Origin: Cyclobacteriaceae bacterium
GTDB taxonomy: Bacteria; Bacteroidota; Bacteroidia; Cytophagales; Cyclobacteriaceae
Length of the DNA: 41,871 nucleotides
Assembly: GCA_947457095.1 (NCBI GenBank)
Contig: CANGUK010000009.1
Span: 1 to 41,871 of the forward strand
Direction of reading: 5' to 3'
Shown here: positions 34,475 through 41,871 of the stretch, piece after piece
Numbering within the stretch: the stretch's first letter is position 1
Layout of the letters: every line of letters starts with the position of its first letter
The notes under the pieces: generated by a model
Seen by the model: the letters and a program-made list of their open reading frames with translations, nothing else
What the model was told of the DNA's origin: nothing
Database searches by the model: none
Translations under genes and position numbers: made by a program

Positions 34475-34540
34475 GGAAAGTTAAGTCTCAAGTATACCAG
34501 GAAAATACCCTAGTTTGAGAAGCAGTTCAAAAACCGTACA

Positions 34541-34574
34541 AAAGCAAAAAGTCCTTTTTGACTAGGACTTTTTG
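34541..34574 (-). terminator. Terminator after the pyruvate dehydrogenase E2 gene
   Basis: 10-bp stem CAAAAAGTCC/GGACTTTTTG (34545-34554, 34565-34574), 10-nt loop, then CTTTTG on the minus strand. Moderate strength; located 11 nt after the E2 stop. Confidence 0.7.
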
Positions 34575-34585
34575 ACAGGTAGTGT

Positions 34586-36226
34586 TTAGATTAAGATACG
34601 CACTGGATCTTCGAGCAAGCCCTTCAGCGTCTGAAGGAATGCCGATCCCACGGCTCCATCCACGACACGGTGGTCGCAAGAAAGGGTCACCTTCATGACG
34701 TTGCCTACTTTCATTTGGCCGTCCTTCACAATGACAGTTTCCTTAATGCCCCCTACTGCCAAGATACAGGCATCTGGTGGATTGATGATGGCGGTAAATT
34801 CATCGATGCCAAACATTCCCAAATTGGAGATGGTGAAGGTATTGCCTTCCCAATCCTTAGGTTGCAACTCCTTGTTTTTGGCACGCTGACCCAAGGATTT
34901 GGCTTGATTTGAAATCTGAGTGAGGGAAAGTTGATCTGCAAAGCGGATCACTGGAACTAAGAGTCCCTCCTCTACTGCTACCGCCATTCCAATGTGAATG
35001 TGGTCGTTGTAGCGGATCTTATCTCCCAGCCAGCTGGAGTTTACTTTTGGATTTTGACGCAATGCCGCGGCTGATGCTTTAATGACCAAATCATTGAATG
35101 AAATTTTTGCGGTTGCAAACTCATTCATACTCTTTCTTGCCTCAATTGCCTTGTCCATGTTGATTTCCATGGTCAAGTAGAAGTGAGGTGCTGAATATTT
35201 ACTTTCAGCCAATCGCTTGGCAATTGTTTTACGCATCTGAGAAACCTTCTCTTCTGTGAAGCTTTCTTGACCCAATGCAGGACTTGCCATTGCCTGGGTG
35301 GAAGATGCCTGTGGACTAGCAGTTGCAGCTGCAGGCACAAAGGTTTCAATATCTCTTTTGACAATACGACCACCTTCACCGCTTCCGGCTACTTGACGAA
35401 TGTCTACCCCTTTTTCAGAGGCTATTTTCTTGGCTAGTGGAGATGCCTTAACACGCTCATTTCCTGTTGAACTAGTAGCTGGTACTGCAACTGGTACTTG
35501 AGCCACTTCTGGAGCAGAGGCTGCTACAGCCGCAGGTGCTTGAGAACTGGCTACTTCAACAGGTGCTGCGGTAGTTCCTCCAGCCTGGTGGGCAGCCAAA
35601 AGGCTTTGGTAATCGGCTCCTTTTTCACCAATCACGGCAATGACCCCATCTACGGGAACACTTCCTCCGGCTTCAACTCCAATGTACAACAAGACACCAT
35701 CTTCGTAAGACTCCAATTCCATGGTAGCCTTATCGGTCTCCACTTCTGCTATAATTTCACCAGACTTGACAGTGTCACCTACCTTTTTCAACCAAGTAGC
35801 GATGGTTCCTTCCTGCATCGTATCGCTCATTTTGGGCATTGTCACCACAATGGCAGGTATGGAAGCAGTGGATGCAGCTGGAGCTTTTACTTCTGCCACA
35901 GCAGGTGCTGGTGTAGGAGCTGGGCTTGCTACTTCTGCTTTTACAACTTCGGCAGGTGCACCAGACAACAAATGTTGAAATGCTTCTCCCTTCTCTCCGA
36001 TTATTGCGATGATTCCATTGACAGGAACCGAATCTTTCTCTTTTACTCCTACATAAAGCAAAACCCCCTCTTCGTAAGATTCCAACTCCATGGTAGCTTT
36101 ATCCGTCTCGACCTCTGCAAGAATGTCTCCAGGCTTGACAGTGTCACCTACTTTTTTCAACCAGGATGCGATCACACCTTCTTCCATGGTGTCACTCATT
36201 TTTGGCATTCTAATAATTTCGGCCAT
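34586..36226 (-). CDS. pdhC: Pyruvate dehydrogenase E2 (dihydrolipoamide acetyltransferase), two lipoyl domains
   Basis: This 546-residue protein has two N-terminal lipoyl domains of about 75 residues, at 2-77 and 125-203. Both carry the lipoylation motif ETDKATMELESYE (Lys43 and Lys166). Ala/Pro/Val-rich linkers follow each. The peripheral subunit-binding domain is at about 257-293 (VKASPLAKKIASEKGV, GSGEGGRIVKRDI). The catalytic acetyltransferase domain covers about 318-546, ending with the DHRVVDGAVGSAFL active-site motif. It forms the core of the pyruvate dehydrogenase complex, transferring acetyl to CoA. The branched-chain E2 is an alternative, but two lipoyl domains and the PDH-type catalytic segment favour PDH. 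E1 and E3 genes are not adjacent. The promoter is excellent and the gene stands alone. Confidence 0.92.
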   Translation of the reverse strand: MAEIIRMPKMSDTMEEGVIASWLKKVGDTVKPGDILAEVETDKATMELESYEEGVLLYVGVKEKDSVPVNGIIAIIGEKGEAFQHLLSGAPAEVVKAEVASPAPTPAPAVAEVKAPAASTASIPAIVVTMPKMSDTMQEGTIATWLKKVGDTVKSGEIIAEVETDKATMELESYEDGVLLYIGVEAGGSVPVDGVIAVIGEKGADYQSLLAAHQAGGTTAAPVEVASSQAPAAVAASAPEVAQVPVAVPATSSTGNERVKASPLAKKIASEKGVDIRQVAGSGEGGRIVKRDIETFVPAAATASPQASSTQAMASPALGQESFTEEKVSQMRKTIAKRLAESKYSAPHFYLTMEINMDKAIEARKSMNEFATAKISFNDLVIKASAAALRQNPKVNSSWLGDKIRYNDHIHIGMAVAVEEGLLVPVIRFADQLSLTQISNQAKSLGQRAKNKELQPKDWEGNTFTISNLGMFGIDEFTAIINPPDACILAVGGIKETVIVKDGQMKVGNVMKVTLSCDHRVVDGAVGSAFLQTLKGLLEDPVRILI

Positions 36227-36258
36227 GTTCTATTCGCGCTTGTAGTTTTTAAAGAGCC

Positions 36259-36289
36259 CAAAAATAGTTTTTAAAAACGCTTTATTCAA
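36259..36289 (-). promoter_or_regulatory. Promoter for the pdhC gene
   Basis: On the minus strand TTG (36289-36287), 20 nt, then TATTTTTG (36266-36259). Both elements match the Bacteroidota consensus; the -7 box ends 32 nt upstream of the ATG at 36226. Confidence 0.78.
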
Positions 36290-36334
36290 ATTTATATGCT
36301 GTATTTTCCAATCAGTTTTTGACCGATTGCCTCC

Positions 36335-37294
36335 ATGCCCTTACTTCAATCCAGTTCCTACCAAAGGCCTAATTACCTCTTTAACGGACACTTAGAAACA
36401 GTTTATCCAGCAATTTTTCGCCAAGTAGAACTATCTCCCACCTCTAAAGAACGGGTAGAAACCCATGATGGGGATTTTTTAGAAATTGATTGGCACCAGC
36501 AGGGCAACTCAAAATTGGTGGTAATTAGTCATGGATTAGAGGGAAATAGTAGCAGGGCATACATTTTGGGAATGGCCAAAGAAGCTTTGCGCAATGAATT
36601 CGATGTATTGGCCTGGAATTACCGAGGCTGTGGCGAGGAACTCAATCGAAAGGCAGTTTTTTACCACAGTGGTGCTACCTACGATTTAGACACAATCATT
36701 CAACATGCCTCTCCAAAGTATGAGGAAATTTTTCTAATAGGCTTTAGTTTGGGTGGAAATCTGACCCTAAAATACCTCGGCGAAAAGCGTACGCGAATTC
36801 CAAAAATCAAAAAAGGAGTAGCCATCTCAGTACCTCTGGACTTGGGTAGTTCTTGCGATCAAATTTCAAAGACTGCATTTGGCATGTATACCAAACGATT
36901 TCTAAAGACACTCCGGCAAAAAGTTGAAAAAAAGGCAAAACTATTTCCAGCAGAGTTTGACTTGACTAAGTTTTCTACAATTCAGACGCTGCGCGATTTT
37001 GACGATACATTTACTGGGCCTTTGCATGGGTTTTTTGACGCAGAAGAATACTACCAAACCAACTCCTCCCTGCAGTTTTTGCCAGACATTTCTGTTCCCA
37101 CGCTCGTAATTAATGCCCAAAATGATCCCTTTTTGAGTAAAACTTGCTTTCCTTCAGACTTGGCAAAAAAGTTGGATCAAGTGAATTTTGAATTTCCAAA
37201 GCATGGAGGCCATGTAGGATTTATGTGTGCTGATTCGAATAAAACATTTTACTCCGAAACTCGAGCAGTTGAATTTATTTGCCAGGATCCCTAA
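36335..37294 (+). CDS. YheT-type alpha/beta hydrolase
   Basis: This 319-residue protein has the YheT (AB hydrolase 4) pattern: NYLFNGHLETVYPAIFR at the N-terminus, the oxyanion region VVISHGLEGNSSRAY, FDVLAWNYRGCGEELNR, the nucleophile elbow GFSLGGNLTLKYLGE with catalytic Ser, and the C-terminal PTLVINAQNDPFLS (Asp) and KHGGHVGFM (His). This gives a complete Ser-Asp-His triad and a cytosolic enzyme. Family substrates are poorly known; some members act as lipases or esterases. The SRAP gene begins 30 nt downstream in the same direction, likely cotranscribed. There is no signal peptide. Confidence 0.92.
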   Translation: MPLLQSSSYQRPNYLFNGHLETVYPAIFRQVELSPTSKERVETHDGDFLEIDWHQQGNSKLVVISHGLEGNSSRAYILGMAKEALRNEFDVLAWNYRGCGEELNRKAVFYHSGATYDLDTIIQHASPKYEEIFLIGFSLGGNLTLKYLGEKRTRIPKIKKGVAISVPLDLGSSCDQISKTAFGMYTKRFLKTLRQKVEKKAKLFPAEFDLTKFSTIQTLRDFDDTFTGPLHGFFDAEEYYQTNSSLQFLPDISVPTLVINAQNDPFLSKTCFPSDLAKKLDQVNFEFPKHGGHVGFMCADSNKTFYSETRAVEFICQDP

Positions 37295-37324
37295 CTTCGA
37301 ACAAATTAGTTGACTACTGCAATC

Positions 37325-38023
37325 ATGTGTGGAAGATATTCACTTGCCAAAAGTAAAATTGAACTCGAAGAACGCTTCCAAGCAGAAATGCTGGTAGATT
37401 TTTCACCTCGGTACAACGTTGCTCCCACCCAACTAGTGCCTGTCATCACTTCGGATAGTCCCAAAGGATTCTCCTTTTTTTATTGGGGAATTACACCTGA
37501 CTTTGGACAAAACAAGCCCGTATCGGCAAAGTTGATCAATGCAAGAGCAGAATCTGTCCATGAAAAAGTTTCCTTTAAAACTTCCTTCCAAAAAAGAAGG
37601 TGCCTGATTCCGGCAGATGGGTTTTACGAATGGAAAAAGGTGGGAAAGAAAACCAAAATACCCCATCGCTTTACCCTTAGAGATGAGGAAACTTTTGCTT
37701 TTGCAGGGATTTGGGAAGAATACGAAACCGTTTCTGGGGAATCTCAGCATACCTTCTTGATTTTAACGACTAGCCCCAACGATGTTGTTTCCGAAGTTCA
37801 CGACCGGATGCCGGTAATTTTGAAACGGGAGCATGAAAAAAAATGGTTGGATAGTTACAGTTCCGAGTCTGAACTGTTGGAACTATTGCAACCCTATCCA
37901 AACGAATTGATGCTTGGCTTTACTGTATCTCCCCTAGTCAATTCGGTACAAAATGATTCTCAGTCGGTCCTTCGAAAAACTTCACCCATGGACCAATTTG
38001 GAAATTATACCTTGTTTGGTTGA
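37325..38023 (+). CDS. SOS response-associated peptidase (SRAP/YedK/HMCES family)
   Basis: This 232-residue protein starts MCGRYSL, so that removal of Met exposes Cys2, the residue that forms a thiazolidine crosslink with abasic sites in single-stranded DNA. Other active-site parts are NARAES, RRCLIPADGFYEW (catalytic Glu) and HDRMPVIL (His). An in-frame ATG at 37310 would put five residues before the Cys and is rejected. The enzyme shields abasic sites during replication and self-reverses. Its name comes from frequent neighbourhood with SOS genes; here it instead follows a hydrolase by 30 nt, with no LexA-type box evident. Confidence 0.95.
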   Translation: MCGRYSLAKSKIELEERFQAEMLVDFSPRYNVAPTQLVPVITSDSPKGFSFFYWGITPDFGQNKPVSAKLINARAESVHEKVSFKTSFQKRRCLIPADGFYEWKKVGKKTKIPHRFTLRDEETFAFAGIWEEYETVSGESQHTFLILTTSPNDVVSEVHDRMPVILKREHEKKWLDSYSSESELLELLQPYPNELMLGFTVSPLVNSVQNDSQSVLRKTSPMDQFGNYTLFG

Positions 38024-38114
38024 AAAGTCGAGCCCTTTGCTTTAGTTGTTGAAATAAATTCCAGTCCCGATATTGCGGGGATTTTAGTTCGCCATCACCC
38101 CATCCTACCTACCC

Positions 38115-39113
38115 ATGTATAACTCACGCATTCTCGCTGCCGGACATTATGTTCCTGAACGAATTGTTACGAATGATGAACTTTCCCAGATGATGAATAC
38201 CTCCAACGAATGGATCGTGGAGCGTACGGGAATTCAAGAAAGACGTTGGTATACTCCAGGAATTGACACGGTGACGAACATGGCTGCCAAAGCAAGCAAA
38301 ATGGCCATGGATCGTGCTGGTGTGCAGCAGGATGACATTGACTTTATCATTTTTGCAACCATCACTCCGGATTATTTTCTACCTGGAAATGGGGTACTCC
38401 TTCAGCGGGAAATGGGCTTTAAAACCATCGGTGCCCTAGATATTCGAAATGCATGTTCTGGTTTCATCTACGCACTATCAGTAGCGGATCAGTTTATCAA
38501 AACAGGCATGTATCAAAAAATATTGGTAGTAGGTGCTGAAATACAATCTTCCGCCTTGGACAAAAGCGATGATGGCAGATCCAGTGCAGTGATCTTTGCA
38601 GATGGTGCGGGCGCCGTGGTGGTGGGTAGAGCTGAAGCTGGACAGACCGGAATCATCAGCACCCACTTGCACTCCGAAGGATCCCATGCCGAAGAACTCT
38701 ATTGCATCGCACCTAGCTCCAGTGGGAAAGAACGAATTTCCAAAGAGTTGATTGAGCGAGGAGACTTTTTCCTGAAAATGAATGGAAATGCAGTGTTCAA
38801 GCATGCCGTGGTTCGATTTATGGAAGTGATTCAAGAAGCCTTAGCTTTCAATCAGATGACCAAGGACGATATCGATCTTCTCGTTCCGCACCAGGCCAAT
38901 TTGCGCATCTCCCAATACATTCAGCAAAAATTGGAGTTGCCCGATCAGAAGGTATTTAACAACATCATGCACCTGGGCAATACCACAGCAGGTACGATTC
39001 CGATCGCACTTTCTCAAGCCTGGGAACAGGGTCGCCTAAAGGAAAATGACTTGATTTGTTTGGCTGCTTTTGGTTCAGGCTTTTCTTGGGCTTCGGCAAT
39101 GCTGCGTTGGTAA
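38115..39113 (+). CDS. fabH: 3-oxoacyl-ACP synthase III
   Basis: This 332-residue thiolase-fold enzyme condenses acetyl- or branched acyl-CoA with malonyl-ACP to begin fatty-acid synthesis. The catalytic triad is complete: Cys114 in IRNACSGFIYAL, His259 in LLVPHQANLRI and Asn289 in MHLGNTTAGTIPIAL. Also present are ERTGIQERRW near the N-terminus and the C-terminal GSGFSWASAMLRW. The segment DQFIKTGMYQKILVVGAE is the usual dimer-interface region. Bacteroidota make much iso-branched fatty acid, so branched starters are likely, by inference. It is not in a fab cluster. The unknown gene at 39118 begins 4 nt after the stop. Confidence 0.94.
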   Translation: MYNSRILAAGHYVPERIVTNDELSQMMNTSNEWIVERTGIQERRWYTPGIDTVTNMAAKASKMAMDRAGVQQDDIDFIIFATITPDYFLPGNGVLLQREMGFKTIGALDIRNACSGFIYALSVADQFIKTGMYQKILVVGAEIQSSALDKSDDGRSSAVIFADGAGAVVVGRAEAGQTGIISTHLHSEGSHAEELYCIAPSSSGKERISKELIERGDFFLKMNGNAVFKHAVVRFMEVIQEALAFNQMTKDDIDLLVPHQANLRISQYIQQKLELPDQKVFNNIMHLGNTTAGTIPIALSQAWEQGRLKENDLICLAAFGSGFSWASAMLRW

Positions 39114-39117
39114 CACC

Positions 39118-39669
39118 ATGCAAGAGACTCTTGACTTAGATCTTTGGTTGGACCAATCGCTGATTTTGCGGCAAAATCAATTGAAGGCTGATTTTCTGGA
39201 TCTTTTTGAGCAACTCGGCAACTCGGTCACCAATGAGGAATTGACTAATTTTTTCTTCAATTCGAAGGGCAAAAAAATCTCCAAAGGAAACCAATTACAG
39301 GGCTTCCCCTATTTCGTCCTTGATCTAATTCGAGATTTTGAGTTGGACACAGGCTGCAACATTCGCTTCGTCAGCTGGTTCGGTCATGGTCTTTTTTGCT
39401 GTGTATTTCTCGGGAAAGATTTATCCTTCCCTACTAAACCATTTTTGAATGCTGGATTCAAATTGGGCAATGCGCATAGCCCATGGGATCTGCCTGCTCA
39501 ACTAGAATATCTCGAAAAACCCGAGTCTATCCCAACTGAGTCGCTAGGAGCTAAACTTTGGATCAAGGAAATTAGCTTGCCAGCAAACAAAGACTTAGGA
39601 CTCAAACTTTTGAAAGAAGAAGTGAATAAAATTCTTCAGGTTAAACCCGTTTCGGGAATTAAAATCTAA
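39118..39669 (+). CDS. Hypothetical protein cotranscribed with fabH
   Basis: I do not recognise this 183-residue protein. It has no signal peptide or membrane segment. It begins MQETLDLDLWLDQSLILR, has an early helical part (about 1-60), an aromatic core around FPYFVLDLIRDFELDTGCNIRF and WFGHGLFCCVFLGKD, a middle PWDLPAQLEYLEKP and a helical end GLKLLKEEVNKILQ. It could be a small cytosolic enzyme accessory or binding protein. The open frame begins inside fabH at 39070, but the ATG at 39118, 4 nt after the fabH stop, is the natural start for a coupled pair. A role near acyl chain initiation is a guess from position only. Confidence 0.65.
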   Translation: MQETLDLDLWLDQSLILRQNQLKADFLDLFEQLGNSVTNEELTNFFFNSKGKKISKGNQLQGFPYFVLDLIRDFELDTGCNIRFVSWFGHGLFCCVFLGKDLSFPTKPFLNAGFKLGNAHSPWDLPAQLEYLEKPESIPTESLGAKLWIKEISLPANKDLGLKLLKEEVNKILQVKPVSGIKI

Positions 39670-39781
39670 GGATTTGATGTATTTTTAAACAGGAAATGAT
39701 TTTTTACGTAGGTATAAAAAAATCATCCAATTCTGAGTACTGAAAACTCTTGCCAACCTATCTTAAGATCCCCGATTCGCT

Positions 39782-41347
39782 ATGAAGTATGTGCTGATTG
39801 TACTCTTATCCCTTCTTCATTTTTCGCTTGCTGCTCAAACTTCAAAAGTTGCCGTACGCTATTCCAGTGATTCAGCGATTGTAGGTACAGGGTTGGTAGA
39901 GAAAAATCTTCCCAATGGCCTTTGGAAGTTCTACACCACCAAAACCAACACCCTTGTAACGGAGGGCTTCTTTAAAAATGGTCGACGAGATGGGCAATGG
40001 GCTAGTTATCATTCAAATGGCAAGCGAAAGGAACTCGCAGATTACCGAGAAGGAAAGCTCTTTGGGCCAGCACAATTTTTTGATTCCAATGGATTTCTAG
40101 TCAAAGAGATGATCTTCCAAGATAGTATTCTGGTTGGCAAGTACAGTGAGTATTTCGGAAGTGAAGCTAGCGATTACTACATCGATCCTAGTCAGCTCAA
40201 GTTGGAGGGAAACTACAAAGAGGGAAAGAAGGAAGGGCAATGGCTGACATATTTCCCTGGAGGGGAACTTGCGGTACGGGAATTCTACGTAGATGGATTA
40301 CGGGAAGGTCCTTATTTCGAATTTGACCCCGAAGGAAACGTCCTGGCAGAAGCTACTGCCAAAAAAGGGCAATTCGATGGAGTTTTTAAATCTTTCTCCC
40401 TGCCAAATGTTCCCCTACAAACAGGCAATTATAAAAATGGAGTGAAGATAGGCCCTTGGAAAAGCTTTTTTCCAGGAACCAAAATTCCCGAAGCTGAAGA
40501 ACTGTATGATGATTTTGGAAATCGAATTGGGGAATGGAGTTACTATTACGAGACAGGCCGACTTGCACGAAAGGAACGGTACGAAAACAATGTAGCGGTA
40601 GGTGTATGGGAGGAATACTTTCCCAACAAGGAGGTCTCGAAACGCAAAACATACATTCTTGGCGTTCCTGAAGGCGACTATGTAGAAAATCATAGTTCGG
40701 GCAAACCTTCTGTACAAGGCCAATACGAAGGAGGAGCTAAAGTTGGCATCTGGAAAAACTTTTATCCAGATGGGCAGCTTTATGCACTTGGGGAGTACAA
40801 GAATGACCTCAAAACTGGTCTGTGGAAGTATTTCAATAAAATCGGAATACTTGTGGCCGAAGGAGAATACCTTCTGGGCATGGAAAATGGACAATGGGTT
40901 TACTACTACGATGGAGGTCAACTCAAGTCTGTAGGTCGGTTTAATCTAGGTTTTGAAGATGGGATATGGGGACTTTTTTATGACAACAGGCAATTGACTC
41001 AAGAAGAATTCTGGGACAATGGAAGGTTATTGAATGTAGGCCCCTACAATTCCTATGATGGAAAAGAATCCAGAGATGCCGGTACTTTAAAAGATGGTAA
41101 TGGAACTCGTATCACCTACTATGTAACTGGTCAAAAAGAATCGGAAGGAAAATACCTATCTGGCAAAGCAGATGGCCTTTGGATTTACTACCATGAATCT
41201 GGGCGGAAAGCCTCTGAAGGAATCATGAAGGATGGCAAAAAACAAGGTGCTTGGAAGTTTTACAATTCTGCAGGAAGACTGGAAGACCTCATCCAATTCA
41301 AAGACGATGAGATCCAGTATCCAAGCGAAAGCACCGTCCTTCGTTAA
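39782..41347 (+). CDS. Secreted MORN/YwqK-type repeat protein
   Basis: This 521-residue protein has a signal peptide (MKYVLIVLLSLLHFSLAAQ) and is filled by about twenty repeats of roughly 23 residues of the MORN_2/YwqK pattern, recognisable by G.W..Y...G....EG.Y..G...G.W (for example NGLWKFY, DGQWASYHSNGK, GQWLTYFPGGE, IGPWKSFFPGT, GEWSYYYETGR, GIWKNFYPDGQ, GQWVYYYDGGQ, DGLWIYYHESGR, GAWKFYNSAGR). Repeats form an extended beta-sheet surface for binding. Proteins of this sort are often called antitoxin YwqK family, but the name gives no function here: there is no toxin gene next to it. The destination is periplasm or surface. Confidence 0.85.
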   Translation: MKYVLIVLLSLLHFSLAAQTSKVAVRYSSDSAIVGTGLVEKNLPNGLWKFYTTKTNTLVTEGFFKNGRRDGQWASYHSNGKRKELADYREGKLFGPAQFFDSNGFLVKEMIFQDSILVGKYSEYFGSEASDYYIDPSQLKLEGNYKEGKKEGQWLTYFPGGELAVREFYVDGLREGPYFEFDPEGNVLAEATAKKGQFDGVFKSFSLPNVPLQTGNYKNGVKIGPWKSFFPGTKIPEAEELYDDFGNRIGEWSYYYETGRLARKERYENNVAVGVWEEYFPNKEVSKRKTYILGVPEGDYVENHSSGKPSVQGQYEGGAKVGIWKNFYPDGQLYALGEYKNDLKTGLWKYFNKIGILVAEGEYLLGMENGQWVYYYDGGQLKSVGRFNLGFEDGIWGLFYDNRQLTQEEFWDNGRLLNVGPYNSYDGKESRDAGTLKDGNGTRITYYVTGQKESEGKYLSGKADGLWIYYHESGRKASEGIMKDGKKQGAWKFYNSAGRLEDLIQFKDDEIQYPSESTVLR

Positions 41348-41389
41348 ACAATCCTTGGTTGACTCGGTTATTCTCTAAAACCGAAACTC

Positions 41390-41560
41390 ATGTTTGGATT
41401 ATTCAAAAAGAAAAGCGAAAAGGAAAAGCTTCAGGAAACTTATGCCAAAATGATGGCAGATGCGCACAAACTGTCGCATAGCAACCGAACCGCCGCAGAC
41501 AAATTAATGGCTGAAGCAGAAGAAGTTGCTAAGAAAATTGATGCGCTAAATAAGGGGTAA
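41390..41560 (+). CDS. Small Lacal_2735-type protein
   Basis: This 56-residue protein runs MFGLFKKKSEKEKLQ, TYAKMMADAHKLSHSNRTAA and KLMAEAEEVAKKIDAL. It is a short amphipathic, highly charged helical protein found widely in Bacteroidota and annotated as the Lacal_2735 family, of unknown function. The N-terminal FGLFKKK resembles that of many small proteins with a membrane-touching end. It begins 42 nt after the MORN-repeat gene stop and may be cotranscribed. It stops directly before the stop of the convergent partial gene. Confidence 0.8.
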   Translation: MFGLFKKKSEKEKLQETYAKMMADAHKLSHSNRTAADKLMAEAEEVAKKIDALNKG

Positions 41561-41562
41561 TC

Positions 41563-41871
41563 CTACTTTCTTGCGTAGTCGTCCTGCAAACGAACGATAT
41601 CTTCTTCATCAGAAGGCTGACTCGCATCCGAATGCATCCAAATCTCGGCGACAATCCCCCAATCTCCTGTACCGATCAATCGGTGACGTTCACCTTTCTG
41701 TAAGGAAATCACCTCTCCTGCAACCATAGGAAATACTGGACCTTGGTTATCATCCATGCTTCTACTAATTGCAGCATCTCCAGCTACCAAAGTCCATAAC
41801 TCTGCACGTCGGAAATGATATTGCCAAGATAGTCGGGCATCGGGAGCAACCAATAGAAACTTAGGGCTCAA
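41563..41871 (-). CDS. Cupin domain of mannose-6-phosphate isomerase-like protein (partial)
   Basis: The C-terminal 102 residues are visible; the coding frame is open to the window edge and the start lies outside. LSWQYHFRRAELWTLVAGD and QKGERHRLIGTGDWGIVAEIW show the two cupin motifs (motif 1 with HFRRAE, here Gln/His/Glu; motif 2 with HRL) of type II phosphomannose isomerase domains found in mannose-1-phosphate guanylyltransferase/isomerase. The acidic tail DEEDIVRLQDDYAR is characteristic of that domain. It could be a free-standing cupin or the end of a two-domain enzyme. The upstream part decides this. Confidence 0.8.
   Translation of the reverse strand: MSPKFLLVAPDARLSWQYHFRRAELWTLVAGDAAISRSMDDNQGPVFPMVAGEVISLQKGERHRLIGTGDWGIVAEIWMHSDASQPSDEEDIVRLQDDYARK

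Noticed and set aside
38065-38085. Weak hairpin (CCCG..CGGG then GATTTTAG) between the SRAP gene and fabH
   Set aside because: The stem is only about four base pairs and the T-tract is short; not enough to call a terminator.
39696-39725. A/T-only inverted repeat after the gene at 39118
   Set aside because: The stem is nearly all A-T pairs and could be chance in an AT-rich spacer.
39782-41347. Toxin-antitoxin system suggested by the YwqK name
   Set aside because: No toxin gene is adjacent and the protein is secreted, which does not fit a cytosolic antitoxin.

Overview
The window looks like chromosomal DNA of a Bacteroidota bacterium, most likely order Cytophagales (Algoriphagus/Cyclobacteriaceae-like). 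The reasons are its families (type IX secretion plug protein DUF5103, PUR-alpha-like DUF3276, small Lacal_2735-type protein, split methionine synthase, many predicted outer-membrane barrels), promoters of the form TTG-N20-TAnnTTTG, and little use of Shine-Dalgarno sequences. Coding density is high. I see no rRNA, tRNA, prophage, insertion sequence or CRISPR array.

Layout. 1-4180 (minus): a methionine operon, SAM-I riboswitch > homocysteine-methyltransferase half of MetH > pterin/B12/activation half of MetH > MetF (cut by the window edge). 4275-5585 (minus): an outer-membrane protein built from two tandem copies of one domain. 5799-8221: a YbjQ/UPF0145 protein, then a CoA-type Nudix hydrolase and a DUF819 membrane protein on the minus strand. 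8418-13884 (plus): a small barrel protein, a protein joining a ComEA-like helix-hairpin-helix region to an outer-membrane barrel, and a secreted zinc metalloprotease. 13992-18081 (plus): M3 peptidase Dcp, an AI-2E-family membrane protein and a TPR lipoprotein. 18112-22822 (minus): a phosphate-selective-type porin, aconitase and a LuxC-type acyl-CoA reductase, the last divergent from a ferredoxin.

22942-27223 (plus): ferredoxin, DUF3276, a second AI-2E-family protein, YchF and a stand-alone Cas6-like protein with no cas partner or array. 27296-30510 (minus): an ABC-F ATPase followed by the type IX secretion plug protein. 30592-31779: a secreted PQQ-type sugar dehydrogenase-like lipoprotein. 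31834-36226 (minus): a TetR-like regulator with an AarF/UbiB kinase, HslV, and the two-lipoyl-domain E2 of pyruvate dehydrogenase. 36335-41560 (plus): a YheT-type hydrolase, an SRAP/YedK protein, FabH with an unknown partner, a MORN/YwqK-repeat protein and a 56-residue protein. A partial cupin gene runs off the right edge.

Most genes are housekeeping (one-carbon metabolism, TCA cycle, pyruvate oxidation, fatty-acid initiation, proteolysis, envelope). The best candidates for undescribed biology are the orphan Cas6-like protein, which appears to lack the usual catalytic-His segment and has a structured hairpin in its own leader, the HhH-plus-barrel outer-membrane operon, and the internally duplicated barrel protein. 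All functional statements rest on motif recognition by eye; no database search or structure prediction was run.
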